A DNA stretch of 64,000 nt from Anderseniella sp963700735 (GTDB lineage Bacteria > Pseudomonadota > Alphaproteobacteria > Rhizobiales > Aestuariivirgaceae), in contig CAVOYR010000004.1 in assembly GCA_963700735.1 (NCBI GenBank), positions 310,001 to 374,000 of the forward strand, written 5' to 3'. Shown here one piece after another: positions 45,470 to 54,991 of this stretch (position 1 is its first letter; the number at the start of each line of letters is the position of its first letter). A program made the translations under genes and the position numbers. The notes beneath the pieces were generated by a model. It was not told the origin of the DNA. It made no database searches and was given only the letters and a program-made list of their open reading frames with translations.

Positions 45470-45491
45470 GTATTGAACAGGTTCCCGCTTC

Positions 45492-46631
45492 ATGTCGCTG
45501 CTACGCCAATTCCTGATCCTGCTGGTCATTGCCGGTCTCGGCTATGGTGGCTACTACGCCTATGGCCAGTATTACGGCAAGCCGGAAGGCGAGACCGCCA
45601 GCAGTTCGCCACGTCGCGGCGGTGGCGGACCAGCCGCCGTCAAGACCGCCGTGGCAGGCCTTCGCACGCTGGTGCGCGATCTCGAGGCAGTCGGCACAAC
45701 CCGCGCGGCGCAGATGGTGGAGATCAAGCCCAAGGCCGATGGCACCGTCGTGGAAATTCCCGTCAGGGCTGGCGCGCGGGTCGAGCAGGGCAGTGCCTTG
45801 TTCCTGCTTGATGACGACATCCAGAAGGCTGACCTGGCTGAGGCGGAAGCAAACCTGCTGAAGGCCGAACAGGCACTGGAGCGTGGTCAAACACTGAAGC
45901 AATCAAGGGTCATGGCAAACGCGACGCTTGAAGACCTGCAGGCCAGCCGTGACGCTGCCCGGGCCCAGGTCAACCGGGCGCGCCAACGCCTGGATGATCG
46001 CGTGATAAGGGCACCCTTTGCCGGAACGCCTGCCATCCAGCGCGTCGATCTCGGCGCGCAGGTCAGTTCCGATACGGTGCTCACCCGGCTGGATGACCTC
46101 TCCACGGTGCTGGTCGAGGTGCAGGTGCCGGAAGAGTTCTTCTCCATCATCAAGCCGGGCCTCGAGGCGGAAGCCTCGACCGCCGCCTGGCCGGGCCGCA
46201 CGTTTACCGCCCGGGTGAGCGAGATCGACACCTACATCGACCCTGTCAGCCGCTCCTTCCGGGTGCGCGCCGGGATCGACAATCCTGATGGCGCACTGGC
46301 CTCGGGCATGTTCATGCGCCTCGCATTGCAACTGTCCAGCGACGGCGTGGTGATGATCCCCGAGGAGTCCGTCGTGATCGAGGAAGGCTCGCCCTACCTG
46401 TTCGTGGTCAAGGACGGCAAGGCAGAACGGCGCAACGTGAAAACCGGTGGCCGCCAGCCCGGCTGGGTGCAGATCACCGACGGCATCGAGCCGGGTGACG
46501 AGGTCATTTCCAGCGGCACATCGAAGGTGCGCGCCGGCGGTGCGGTCAAGGTCGTCAGCGGCAGCAAGCCCGGCGATGCCTCGGCATCTGCCTCAGGTGC
46601 GGTGGTCAAGCCGGCAGGTGCCACCCAATGA
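45492..46631 (+). CDS. RND efflux membrane fusion protein
   Basis: This 379-residue periplasmic adaptor has an N-terminal signal anchor (residues 5-26), a split lipoyl domain (KPKADGTVVEIPVRAGARVE and VIRAPFAGTPAIQRVDLG) around an alpha-helical hairpin (about residues 110-165), and a beta-barrel with a membrane-proximal domain. It connects the inner-membrane pump to an outer-membrane channel, which is not encoded here. The stop overlaps the pump gene (ATGA). Confidence 0.94.
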   Translation: MSLLRQFLILLVIAGLGYGGYYAYGQYYGKPEGETASSSPRRGGGGPAAVKTAVAGLRTLVRDLEAVGTTRAAQMVEIKPKADGTVVEIPVRAGARVEQGSALFLLDDDIQKADLAEAEANLLKAEQALERGQTLKQSRVMANATLEDLQASRDAARAQVNRARQRLDDRVIRAPFAGTPAIQRVDLGAQVSSDTVLTRLDDLSTVLVEVQVPEEFFSIIKPGLEAEASTAAWPGRTFTARVSEIDTYIDPVSRSFRVRAGIDNPDGALASGMFMRLALQLSSDGVVMIPEESVVIEEGSPYLFVVKDGKAERRNVKTGGRQPGWVQITDGIEPGDEVISSGTSKVRAGGAVKVVSGSKPGDASASASGAVVKPAGATQ

Positions 46632-49600
46632 CACTGTCTGAACTTTCAATCCGCCGGCCCGTGCTTGCAGCGGTGATGTCGTTGCTGATTGTGGTGGCCG
46701 GGCTTGCCTCGATCACCTCGCTGTCGGTGCGCGAACTGCCGGACGTTGACAGCTCGGTGGTGTCCGTGACCACCACCTACACCGGCGCCGCCCCGGAGAT
46801 CGTCGATACCGACATCACCGAAATCATCGACAGTGCGGTCGCCGGCATTTCCGGCGTCAAGACCATCAGTTCGTCGAGCCAGCGCGGCCGCTCCAGCACC
46901 ACCATCGAGTTCGAGCTTGGCCGCAACATCGACGAGGCTGCAGGCGACGTGCGCGCCGCCGTGGCGCGGGTGCGCGGCGAGTTGCCCGACGAAGTGGACG
47001 AGCCGCAGGTCGTCAAGTCCGACAGCGACGCAGATCCCGTCATGCGTCTCGCCGTCTACTCCGACAACATGTCCTCCTCAGAAGTGACCGATTACATCGA
47101 CCGCTTCATCGTGGACCGCATCACCACCATCGATGGTGTCGCCAGCGTCAGCGTCTATGGTGACCGGCGTGCCGCCATCCGCATCTGGCTGGACCGCGCG
47201 AGGCTCGCTGCCCACAACGTCACCGTCGCTGACGTCGAAACGGCCTTGCGTGCCAACAACCTCGAATTGCCCGCCGGGGAGATCGAAAGCGACACGCGGT
47301 TGTTCACCGTGCGGCTGGAATCGCGGCTGTCCACGCCGCAGGAATTCCGCGACATCCTGATCAAGGAAGAGGGCGGCGCCCCGATCCGGCTGGGCGACGT
47401 GTCCCGCGTTGACAAGGGCGTCGAGGATGACAGCACCATCGTGCGCTCCAACGGCCTGACGGCGGTCGGCATTTCCGTGCAGCGCCAGTCACAGTCCAAC
47501 ACCATTGCCATTTCCAATGCCGTCAAGGCAGAGCTTGCCCGGCTCAACCCGCAGCTGCCCGAGGGCATGCAGATCATTGTTGGCTCGGACGATGCCGTGG
47601 TGGTGGCGGCGTCGATCGAGGAGGTCGTCAAGGCGCTTGGCCTGTCGCTCATCCTGGTCATCCTGGTGATGCTGCTGTTCCTGCGGTCATGGCGGGCCAC
47701 GTTGATCCCCGCCATAACCATTCCGATCGCGCTGATCGGCTGCTTCTCGCTGATCTACATTCTCGGGTTCTCGCTGAACGTGCTGACGCTGCTTGCCTTG
47801 CTGCTGGCCATCGGCCTGGTGGTGGACGATGCCATCGTGATGCTCGAAAACATCGAGCGCAGGCTGGCCGGCGGTGAAACGCTGCTGCAGGCCGCCGTTC
47901 GCGGATCGCGCCAGGTCACCTTCGCCATTCTCGCCACCTCGATCACCCTGATCGCGGTGTTCGTGCCGATCTCGTTTCTGCAGGGTGCTGCCGGCAAGCT
48001 GTTCACCGAGTTCGGCTTCGTGCTGGCCAGCGCGGTGGTCATTTCGACCTTCGTGGCACTGAGTGCCTGTCCGGCGCTGGCCTCGAAAATCCTCAAGGCG
48101 CGATCGGACATCAGCGCTGATGAACAGGCCATGCCGGAAGGCCGCATCTACAAATGGTACCGCAAGATGGTCACGGCCTCGATCGCCAACCCGCTTGTCG
48201 TGCTGGTGCTGTGCTTCGGCTTTGCCGGCAGCGGCTACCTGGCCTATAAGGCGGTGCCGCAGGAACTGACCCCCACGGAAGACCGCAGCGTGATGTTCAT
48301 TCCGCTGACGGCGCCTCAGGGCTCGACCCTGAAGTTTACAGATTCCCAGGTGCAGGAACTCGAGCGCAAGATTGCGGCCGTTCAGGACAAGCTCAACATC
48401 GAGATCCTGTACACCTTCACCGGCTTCCGCGACCGGCCCTACCGGTCGTTCATCGTGATGCGGTTCAAGCCTTGGGGCGAGCGCGAGAACACGGTGATGG
48501 ACGCGCGCCGGGAACTGATCCCCATCGTCAGCAGCATCACGGGCGCGCGCGGTTTTCCGGTCATGCCGGCAGGCCTTGGCTTGCGCGGCAGCTCCTCTCC
48601 GCTCAGGGCCGTCATCGGCGGTCCCGACTATGCAAGCGTTCAGAAGTGGGCCAACGAGATGAAGGACCGGGCTGATGACAACCCGGGCCTTGCCAACGTC
48701 GAGATCGACTTCGAACAGAACCAGCCGCAGTTCCGGCTGACCGTGGACCGCAAGCGTGCCGATGACCTCGGCATCGAGTCACGCACCATCGCTTCAACGC
48801 TGCAGACGATGCTGGCCTCGCGCGAGATCACCAACTACATCGACCGAGGCCGCGAGTACCCGGTGATCGTGCAGGCCGAGGGCCTCGACCGGCAGACGCC
48901 GACCGACATTTCGTCGCTGTTCATCCGCACAGATGACGGCAGGACCGTTGTGCCGCTGTCGTCGGTCGTTACCCTGACCGAGACGTCCGAGGCCCCGTCG
49001 CTGCGCCGCTACAACCGGTTGCCGTCGATCACCATTTCGGCTGCCCTTAACGATGGTTATGCCATGGGCCAGGCCATCGACTTCATGCGCCAGCAGGCGG
49101 CCGAGGTGCTGCCACCGGAAGCCTCGCTCAGTTTTGACGGCCAGTCGCAGCAGTACCTCGAAACCTCGTCCGGCGTGCTGATCACCTTCGTGTTCGCCAT
49201 CCTGATCGTGTTCCTGGTGCTGGCCGGCCAGTTCGAAAGCTTCATCCATCCGCTGATCATCATCCTGTCGGTGCCGCTGGCAATCGCCGGCGCGCTCTAC
49301 TCATTGTGGGGCGCTGGCTTCAGCCTCAACATCTACTCGCAGATCGGCATCATCCTGCTGATCGGCCTGATGTCGAAGAACGGCATCCTGATCGTCGAGT
49401 TCGCCAACCAGTTGCGCGACGAGGGTCAGGACATCCGCTCCGCCGTGATCAACGCCTCGGTGCTGCGCGTGCGGCCCATCCTGATGACGGTCGTCTCCAC
49501 CGTGCTGGGTGCAGTGCCGCTGGTGTTTGCCACCGGCGCAGGCGCGGAAAGCCGCTCGGCCATCGGCATGGTCATTATTGGCGGCCTGCTGTTTGCCGGC

Positions 49601-49804
49601 ATCCTGACGCTGTTCCTGACGCCTGTGCTGTATGACCTGATGGCGCGCTTCACCAAGCCGCGTGGCTTCATCGAGAAGAAGCTGGCCATGGAACTGGCAG
49701 GTGATGACGAGAGGGCTGCCACGGACCGGCCGGGCAGCGCTGACACGCCGGATGATGACGAGGCTGAAAAGCGCGGCATCGAGCGGCCGATGGCAGCTGA
49801 ATAA
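46628..49804 (+). CDS. RND-family multidrug efflux pump (AcrB-like)
   Basis: This 1058-residue inner-membrane proton-driven pump has twelve predicted membrane segments and two large periplasmic loops. The proton-relay Asp pair is in GLVVDDAIVMLENIERR near residues 399-406, and the later half carries SKNGILIVEFANQLRDEG. It has the length of the AcrB/MexB class. It ends in an acidic cytoplasmic tail. It forms a two-gene operon with the adaptor. No TetR-type repressor is adjacent, so local regulation is not evident. Confidence 0.96.
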   Translation: MTLSELSIRRPVLAAVMSLLIVVAGLASITSLSVRELPDVDSSVVSVTTTYTGAAPEIVDTDITEIIDSAVAGISGVKTISSSSQRGRSSTTIEFELGRNIDEAAGDVRAAVARVRGELPDEVDEPQVVKSDSDADPVMRLAVYSDNMSSSEVTDYIDRFIVDRITTIDGVASVSVYGDRRAAIRIWLDRARLAAHNVTVADVETALRANNLELPAGEIESDTRLFTVRLESRLSTPQEFRDILIKEEGGAPIRLGDVSRVDKGVEDDSTIVRSNGLTAVGISVQRQSQSNTIAISNAVKAELARLNPQLPEGMQIIVGSDDAVVVAASIEEVVKALGLSLILVILVMLLFLRSWRATLIPAITIPIALIGCFSLIYILGFSLNVLTLLALLLAIGLVVDDAIVMLENIERRLAGGETLLQAAVRGSRQVTFAILATSITLIAVFVPISFLQGAAGKLFTEFGFVLASAVVISTFVALSACPALASKILKARSDISADEQAMPEGRIYKWYRKMVTASIANPLVVLVLCFGFAGSGYLAYKAVPQELTPTEDRSVMFIPLTAPQGSTLKFTDSQVQELERKIAAVQDKLNIEILYTFTGFRDRPYRSFIVMRFKPWGERENTVMDARRELIPIVSSITGARGFPVMPAGLGLRGSSSPLRAVIGGPDYASVQKWANEMKDRADDNPGLANVEIDFEQNQPQFRLTVDRKRADDLGIESRTIASTLQTMLASREITNYIDRGREYPVIVQAEGLDRQTPTDISSLFIRTDDGRTVVPLSSVVTLTETSEAPSLRRYNRLPSITISAALNDGYAMGQAIDFMRQQAAEVLPPEASLSFDGQSQQYLETSSGVLITFVFAILIVFLVLAGQFESFIHPLIIILSVPLAIAGALYSLWGAGFSLNIYSQIGIILLIGLMSKNGILIVEFANQLRDEGQDIRSAVINASVLRVRPILMTVVSTVLGAVPLVFATGAGAESRSAIGMVIIGGLLFAGILTLFLTPVLYDLMARFTKPRGFIEKKLAMELAGDDERAATDRPGSADTPDDDEAEKRGIERPMAAE

Positions 49805-49821
49805 CAGGCTGGAACGACCGG

Positions 49822-49854
49822 CCTGCACGTCATGAAATCGTGACGTCGGGCAGG
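49822..49854. promoter_or_regulatory. Hairpin between the RND pump and the PhoX-like gene
   Basis: CCTGC plus ACGTCA (49822-49832) pairs with TGACGT (49841-49846) and GCAGG (49850-49854), leaving a three-base bulge. It is followed by TTAATT. It may end the RND transcript or be a site controlling the gene that starts 41 bases later. Confidence 0.45.
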
Positions 49855-49895
49855 TTAATTGCGGCCTCCCGACAACCCTTCCGGAGGCTGCAGAC

Positions 49896-51785
49896 ATGAC
49901 CAACGCCGTTGACCGTGTATCGTTTGACGAGTTTGACGAGATCATCAATCCCCGCGCCGACGAGTGCGATTTCGACCGTGTGGTTGAAGCGGCCGTTAGC
50001 CGGCGTGGGTTCCTTGGTAGCATATTGGCCTTCGGCAGCATTGCGGCACTGAGCAGCAGCGCGCTGGGCGTGTCGCCTGCCCATGCCCTCAGCAACCGGT
50101 TCGCCTTCGACGCCATTCCTGCCAACAGTGAAGACGCCATCACCGTGCCGGCGGGCTACAAGTCCCGCGTGCTGCTGAGCTGGGGTGACCCGCTGTTTGC
50201 CGACGTACCGGCCTTCGACCATGCCAGCCGTGGCACTGCTGCCAGCCAGGCGCGCGCCTTCGGCGACAACAATGACGGCATGGAAGTGTTCAGCCATGAC
50301 GGCCACACGCTGCTGGTGGTCAACAACGAGTACACCAACCGCGACATCATCTGGGGCAACAACCCGGACAAGAAGGCCGCCAGCAACGACGAAATCGCCA
50401 AGGCTGCCATGGCGCATGGCGTGACCATCGTTGAAGTGGCCCATGGCGAGGCTGGCTGGGACCTGGTCAAGGACAGCCCGTACAACCGCCGCATCACCCC
50501 TGAAACACCGACCGTGCTGACCGGCCCCGCCGCCGGCCATGACCTGGTCAAGACCGCCGCCGATCCGGCCGGCACAACCGTCAAGGGCACCTGGAACAAC
50601 TGCGGCTCGGGCCGTACGCCGTGGGGCACCTTCCTGACCTGCGAGGAAAACTTCAACGGCTACTTCTCCGCCGCCGATGAAGCACATGAAGTATCTGCCG
50701 AGCTCAAGCGGTACGGTGTGTCGTCCAAGGACTGGGGCTATGGCTGGGCGAAGATCGACGAGCGCTTCGACGTGGCAAAGCACCCCAACGAGGCAAACCG
50801 TGCCGGCTACGTGGTCGAGATCGACCCGCGCGACCCGTCATCCACCCCGCGCAAGCTGACTGCGCTTGGCCGCTTCAAGCATGAAAATGCCGAAGTGGTG
50901 GTAAACAATGACGGACGCATCGTGGTCTACATGGGCGACGACGAGGCAGGTGAGTTCATCTACCGGTTCGTGTCCAACGGCGTCTATGCACCCGGCGCAG
51001 ACACCTCCAGTCTGCTCGAGGACGGTGTGCTGTCGGTGGCGAAGTTCAACGAGGACGGCAAGGGCGAATGGCTTGAGCTGACGCCGGAAACCACCGGCAT
51101 GAGCCTGCCCGAAATCTGCGTCCATTCACGCCAGGCCGGCTCCAAGGTGGGTGCAACCACCATGGACCGTCCGGAATGGGTGGCAGCCAACCCCAATGCC
51201 CCCGAGCTCTACTGCGCCCTCACCAACAACAAGAACCGCGGCGTGAAGCCGAATGCCGGTGGCGATGCAACACCGGCCGTGGGGCCGAACCCGCGCGCCG
51301 AGAACAAGTACGGCCAGATCGTGCGCTGGCGCCCAGACGGTGGCGACCATGCGGCCAAGGGCTTCGCCTGGGACCTGTTCGTGCTGGCCGGCAACCCCGG
51401 CGTCCACCAGGATGCCAAGGCCGGTTCGGCCAACCTGAACAAGGACAACATGTTCAACTCGCCGGACGGGCTGATGTTCGACTCAAACGGCCTGCTGTGG
51501 ATCCAGACCGACGGCAACTACTCCAACGATGGTGACTTCGCTGGCCATGGCAACAACCAGATGCTGGCGGCTGACCCGGTGACCGGTGAAATCCGCCGCT
51601 TCCTGGTGGGACCGAAGGAAAGTGAAATCACCGGCATCACCTGGAGCCCGGACCGCCGCACGATGTTCGTGGGCGTTCAGCACCCCGGCGAAAAGGGCGG
51701 CAGCCACTGGCCCGGTGGCGGCGACACCGTTCCGCGCTCGGCCATCATCGCCGTGACCCGCGAAGACGGTGGACTGGTGGGGTAA
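49896..51785 (+). CDS. PhoX-like Tat-exported phosphatase (DUF839 family)
   Basis: This 629-residue exported protein has a twin-arginine signal with SRRGFLGS at residues 35-42 followed by a hydrophobic stretch and an AHA cleavage site. The beta-propeller part contains family segments NNEYTNRD, TCEENFNGYF and IYRFVSNGVY. PhoX proteins are calcium- and iron-dependent alkaline phosphatases that free phosphate from organic phosphates in the periplasm. A GGAGG lies just before the ATG. No convincing Pho box was found upstream. Confidence 0.92.
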   Translation: MTNAVDRVSFDEFDEIINPRADECDFDRVVEAAVSRRGFLGSILAFGSIAALSSSALGVSPAHALSNRFAFDAIPANSEDAITVPAGYKSRVLLSWGDPLFADVPAFDHASRGTAASQARAFGDNNDGMEVFSHDGHTLLVVNNEYTNRDIIWGNNPDKKAASNDEIAKAAMAHGVTIVEVAHGEAGWDLVKDSPYNRRITPETPTVLTGPAAGHDLVKTAADPAGTTVKGTWNNCGSGRTPWGTFLTCEENFNGYFSAADEAHEVSAELKRYGVSSKDWGYGWAKIDERFDVAKHPNEANRAGYVVEIDPRDPSSTPRKLTALGRFKHENAEVVVNNDGRIVVYMGDDEAGEFIYRFVSNGVYAPGADTSSLLEDGVLSVAKFNEDGKGEWLELTPETTGMSLPEICVHSRQAGSKVGATTMDRPEWVAANPNAPELYCALTNNKNRGVKPNAGGDATPAVGPNPRAENKYGQIVRWRPDGGDHAAKGFAWDLFVLAGNPGVHQDAKAGSANLNKDNMFNSPDGLMFDSNGLLWIQTDGNYSNDGDFAGHGNNQMLAADPVTGEIRRFLVGPKESEITGITWSPDRRTMFVGVQHPGEKGGSHWPGGGDTVPRSAIIAVTREDGGLVG

Positions 51786-51795
51786 TCCGTCAAAT

Positions 51796-51860
51796 GCATG
51801 TGTCCCGGCCTTGTGCCGGGACCCGGACTGGGCCCCGGAACGATATCCGGGGCACACAGT
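51796..51860. repeat. Double palindromic extragenic element
   Basis: Two GC-rich hairpins in a row: GTCCCGGC/GCCGGGAC (51802-51809 and 51815-51822) and GCCCCGG/CCGGGGC (51832-51838 and 51847-51853), framed by TGTGTCC and GGCACACA. It has the form of the REP-like palindromes common in proteobacterial intergenic DNA. It lies between the convergent ends of the PhoX-like and BMP genes and may also stop transcription. Confidence 0.7.
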
Positions 51861-51879
51861 CGTTTGAGCATGCTGACGC

Positions 51880-52959
51880 TTACGACTGCACGCCGGCGAC
51901 GTACCAGTCCATCTTCAGCATTTCCTCGTCAGTGGCGGTGGCCCCGGCGGCATAGCGCTCGGCACCGGCCTGGTCCTTGATCGGGCCGGTGAACGGATGC
52001 ATCGAACCATCGATGATGCCCGTGCGCACCTTTTCAGCGGCCTCCTTCACCTCGGCCGGCATGGCGTCGTTGTAGGGAGCCAGTGCCACTTCGCCTTCCT
52101 TGAACCCGCCCCAGAAGCTTTCGGACTTCCAGGTGCCGTCAAGCACTTGCTTCGCCCGCTTGACGTAGTACGGGCCCCAGTTGTCGAGGATAGAGGTCAG
52201 GTGAGCCTTGGGCGCGAACGCCGACATGTCAGACGCCTGGCCGAAGGCATAGACGCCGCGCTGTTCGGCGGCCTGCAGGGCGGCGGGCGAGTCCGTGTGC
52301 TGGGTGATGATATCGCAGCCCTGGTCCATCAGCGCCTTGGCCGCGTCGCCTTCCTTCGGCGGGTCGTACCATGAGCTGACCCAGACGACCTTGGTCTTGA
52401 AGTCCGGATTCACCTTCTGCGCGGCCAGCGTGAAGGCGTTGATGCCCATCACCACTTCCGGGATCGGGAACGAGGCGATGTACCCGGCCGTGCCGGTCTT
52501 CGACATCATGCCGGCGATGGTGCCGATCACCGCACGGCCTTCATAGAAGCGCGCGTTGTAGATCGACAGGTTGTCGGCCATCTTGTAGCCGGTCGCGTGT
52601 TCGAACTTCACGTCCGGATAGCGCTTTGCCACCTTCAGCGTCGGGTCCATGAAGCCGAACGAGGTGGTGAAGATCAGCTTGTTGCCCTGATCGGCAAGCT
52701 GCCGGATAACGCGCTCTGCGTCGGGGCCTTCCTTGACGCTCTCGACGAACGAGGTCTGCACCTTGTCGCCAAGTTCCGCCTCCAGCATCTTGCGGCCCTG
52801 GTCGTGGGCATAGGTCCAGCCGTGATCACCCACCGGCCCGACATAGATGAACCCCACCTTCAGCGGGTCGGCCGCAAAGGCCTTGCTGCCCAGCAGCGGA
52901 AGCGCTGCAGCGGCGGCTCCGGTGGATTGAACGAAACGGCGCCTGTCAAACTTGATCAT
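51880..52959 (-). CDS. BMP-family ABC transporter substrate-binding protein
   Basis: This 359-residue periplasmic binding protein has a Tat-like signal (DRRRFVQSTG) ending near AFA, and the BMP/PnrA family pattern KVGFIYVGPVGDHGWTYAHD and later LTSILDNWGPYY. Family members bind purine nucleosides and similar ligands for ABC uptake. The permease and ATPase genes are not in the window, so it is either an orphan or its partners are elsewhere. A perfect palindrome lies 113 bases upstream. Confidence 0.93.
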   Translation of the reverse strand: MIKFDRRRFVQSTGAAAAALPLLGSKAFAADPLKVGFIYVGPVGDHGWTYAHDQGRKMLEAELGDKVQTSFVESVKEGPDAERVIRQLADQGNKLIFTTSFGFMDPTLKVAKRYPDVKFEHATGYKMADNLSIYNARFYEGRAVIGTIAGMMSKTGTAGYIASFPIPEVVMGINAFTLAAQKVNPDFKTKVVWVSSWYDPPKEGDAAKALMDQGCDIITQHTDSPAALQAAEQRGVYAFGQASDMSAFAPKAHLTSILDNWGPYYVKRAKQVLDGTWKSESFWGGFKEGEVALAPYNDAMPAEVKEAAEKVRTGIIDGSMHPFTGPIKDQAGAERYAAGATATDEEMLKMDWYVAGVQS

Positions 52960-53071
52960 TGCTTACTCCCGAGCCTCGGCGTTGAAACTGGCAGCTACAT
53001 TAGGTAGCGAAACGCCCGGGTCAATCGGCCAATCGATGAAATCAACGACAGTTTATGGGCAACGTTCCAGT

Positions 53072-53090
53072 TTGCCCGATATTCGGGCAA
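53072..53090. promoter_or_regulatory. Perfect 19-base palindrome upstream of the BMP gene
   Basis: TTGCCCGA (53072-53079) and TCGGGCAA (53083-53090) flank a three-base centre. It lies between the BMP gene start and the methyltransferase gene end. It has no T-tract on the minus strand, so a dimeric regulator site is as likely as a terminator. Confidence 0.4.
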
Positions 53091-53114
53091 TGCGGACGGT
53101 TGCTGCCCCGAAAT

Positions 53115-53924
53115 TCAGCTTGCGCGTGCAATTACCAGGTGGCCGGGCTGGGGTACGCCTTCCTCGTGCCGAACGGTAATGTCTTGCACGTGAACCGGCG
53201 TGAATCCGGCCGTTGCAAGCGAGCGCTCGATGTAAGCCCGTGCATGGTGAAACCGCTGGTGCGGTCCGACGATATAGTCCCTGGCCGGATCATCAAGCAC
53301 TTCGGTCGAGAACGCCAGCACCGCACCGGGCGCGCTGACCCGCCGGCACCCGGCAAACAGCGCTGATACCTCACCCAGGTAGGGCAGCACGTCGGTTGCC
53401 ACGATCAGGTCCCATGCATCCTCGTCCTCGATTTCCTCGACGAACGCGACGGCATCGCCCACGTACAGTTCGTCATAGAGGTCGGTTTCGCCGGTGACGT
53501 CGATCATGTTGGCGCTGAGGTCGATGCCGGTGCGGTGATGGGTGATGTCCGACAGTGCAACGCCCGCAAGCCCGGTGCCGCAGCCCAGGTCCAGCAGGCG
53601 CATGTATGGCCCCGGCGCGTGCTGGCCAAGCGCTGTGCGCAAGGTCAGGGGCACGTGGTAGCCAAGCTGTCCGACGAGAATGTCCTCGAAATCACCGGCA
53701 TGCTGGTCGAACAGCATCTCCACATAGGCTTCGGGTGCGCGCACCGGCACGGCGCCCCGGCCCATCGCGGCAAGGCGCACGGCAGCGCCGCCATGGTCTT
53801 CCGGATCGAGTTCGAGCACCCTGGCATAGGCTGCGGCTGCGGCGTCGAACTCTTGGGCTTTTTCAAGCGCCAGTGCCTCATTGTAGGCATCGGCGAGTTC
53901 ATCTTCCGGGGTGCCGGTTGTCAT
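53115..53924 (-). CDS. SAM-dependent methyltransferase with N-terminal TPR-like repeat
   Basis: This 269-residue protein has a short TPR-like helix pair at residues 12-47 (FDAAAAAYARVLELDPED) followed by a class I methyltransferase domain with motif I LLDLGCGTGLAG near residue 110, the acidic loop GIDLSANM and VATDVLPYL. The same TPR-methyltransferase arrangement is found in several Alphaproteobacteria. The substrate is unknown. It is divergent from the rhomboid gene across 77 bases. Confidence 0.88.
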   Translation of the reverse strand: MTTGTPEDELADAYNEALALEKAQEFDAAAAAYARVLELDPEDHGGAAVRLAAMGRGAVPVRAPEAYVEMLFDQHAGDFEDILVGQLGYHVPLTLRTALGQHAPGPYMRLLDLGCGTGLAGVALSDITHHRTGIDLSANMIDVTGETDLYDELYVGDAVAFVEEIEDEDAWDLIVATDVLPYLGEVSALFAGCRRVSAPGAVLAFSTEVLDDPARDYIVGPHQRFHHARAYIERSLATAGFTPVHVQDITVRHEEGVPQPGHLVIARAS

Positions 53925-54001
53925 GTCAGGTTCCGTTTGCAGGCAATGGGGGTCGTGCCCATATACTCCCGATCATCAACGACAGGAAAGTACCTTCCCG
54001 C

Positions 54002-54898
54002 GTGACGCCAACCAGCCAGCCAGTCTATGTGCGCGTGCGCTTCACCCCGGACGAGGAACTCGCACGGTCGTATGTGCTCACGCTGGTGGCGATGGGATTG
54101 CGCGCCGTCATGACACGTGAATCCGGCGGCTTCGGCATTCATGTGGGTCCCGAGGACGAACTTCGCGCCGGCTGGGAACTGGACCAGTACGACGAGGAAA
54201 ACCAGACAGGCACGCGCACGCCGAAGCGTCAGCGGCAAACCCTGACGCTGTCATTCACCAACACGGCACTCGCCCATGCGGCGTTGCTGACCTTCATCTT
54301 CGGTGCGGCGCGCCGCAACTGGCTGGGCGTGGACTGGGCGGGCGAAGGCGCCATGGCGTCCCACCATGTCACCTCCGGACTGGAGATCTGGCGAACTGTG
54401 ACGGCGCTCACGCTGCATCTCGACGTGGCACACCTGGCCTCGAACCTGTTCTTTGGCGTTGTGTTCGTGTGGCTGCTGTCGAAGGAAATCGGCTCTGGTG
54501 TGGCCTGGGCCGGCGTCGTGGCGGCAGGCGCGGCCGGCAATTTCGCCAACGCGCTCTGGCAGGGTCCGGGCCACATTTCCATCGGCGCGTCGACAGCGGT
54601 GTTTGCTGCCATCGGCATTCTTGCTGCGTTGCGCCACCAGTGGCGCCCGCCAAAGGCGTCGCTGCGGTACTGGGCACCCTTGGGTGGCGGGCTGATGCTG
54701 CTCGCCTTCCTCGGCTTTGGCGAGGGCAACGTGGATTATGGCGCGCATGTCACCGGCTTCCTGGCAGGCATCGGCGTGGGCTGGCTGATGTCGCGCCAGC
54801 AGCGGGGCTGGTTCGACGATGACGCGCTGCAGATGAAGGCGCTCAAGCTGGCGGGCGTGGCTATCGCGGCGTCCTGGGCGCTTGCGCTGGCGGTTTGA
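54002..54898 (+). CDS. Rhomboid-family intramembrane protein
   Basis: This 298-residue membrane protein has a soluble N-terminal part of about 75 residues and then six to seven membrane segments. The catalytic Ser is in HISIGASTAVFAA near residue 197, and the catalytic His in GAHVTGFLAG near residue 249. The usual GASG box is GAST here, which still keeps the nucleophile. Rhomboids cut membrane proteins within their helices. The start is GTG at 54002, with AGGAAAG at some distance upstream. Confidence 0.85.
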   Translation: MTPTSQPVYVRVRFTPDEELARSYVLTLVAMGLRAVMTRESGGFGIHVGPEDELRAGWELDQYDEENQTGTRTPKRQRQTLTLSFTNTALAHAALLTFIFGAARRNWLGVDWAGEGAMASHHVTSGLEIWRTVTALTLHLDVAHLASNLFFGVVFVWLLSKEIGSGVAWAGVVAAGAAGNFANALWQGPGHISIGASTAVFAAIGILAALRHQWRPPKASLRYWAPLGGGLMLLAFLGFGEGNVDYGAHVTGFLAGIGVGWLMSRQQRGWFDDDALQMKALKLAGVAIAASWALALAV

Positions 54899-54919
54899 CG
54901 GCAGCGCCAGACGTGAAAA

Positions 54920-54952
54920 CACCCGGTGCGCGGTTGGACCGTTTACCGGGTG
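54920..54952 (-). terminator. Terminator of the small basic peptide gene
   Basis: CACCCGGT (54920-54927) and ACCGGGTG (54945-54952) form the stem, and on the minus strand it is followed by GTTTTC. It lies 40 bases after the peptide stop codon and faces the end of the rhomboid gene. Confidence 0.7.
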
Positions 54953-54991
54953 CCGGAAGTCTGAAAAAGAACAGGTCCTTGCCCTGCCGGA

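Noticed and set aside
45357..45491. Possible tRNA in the gap before the RND operon
   Set aside because: A short stem with TTTT is present, but no acceptor, anticodon or T arms can be built.
49805..49895. Pho box before the PhoX-like gene
   Set aside because: No pair of CTGTCAT-like half-sites with the right spacing; only an inverted hairpin is present.
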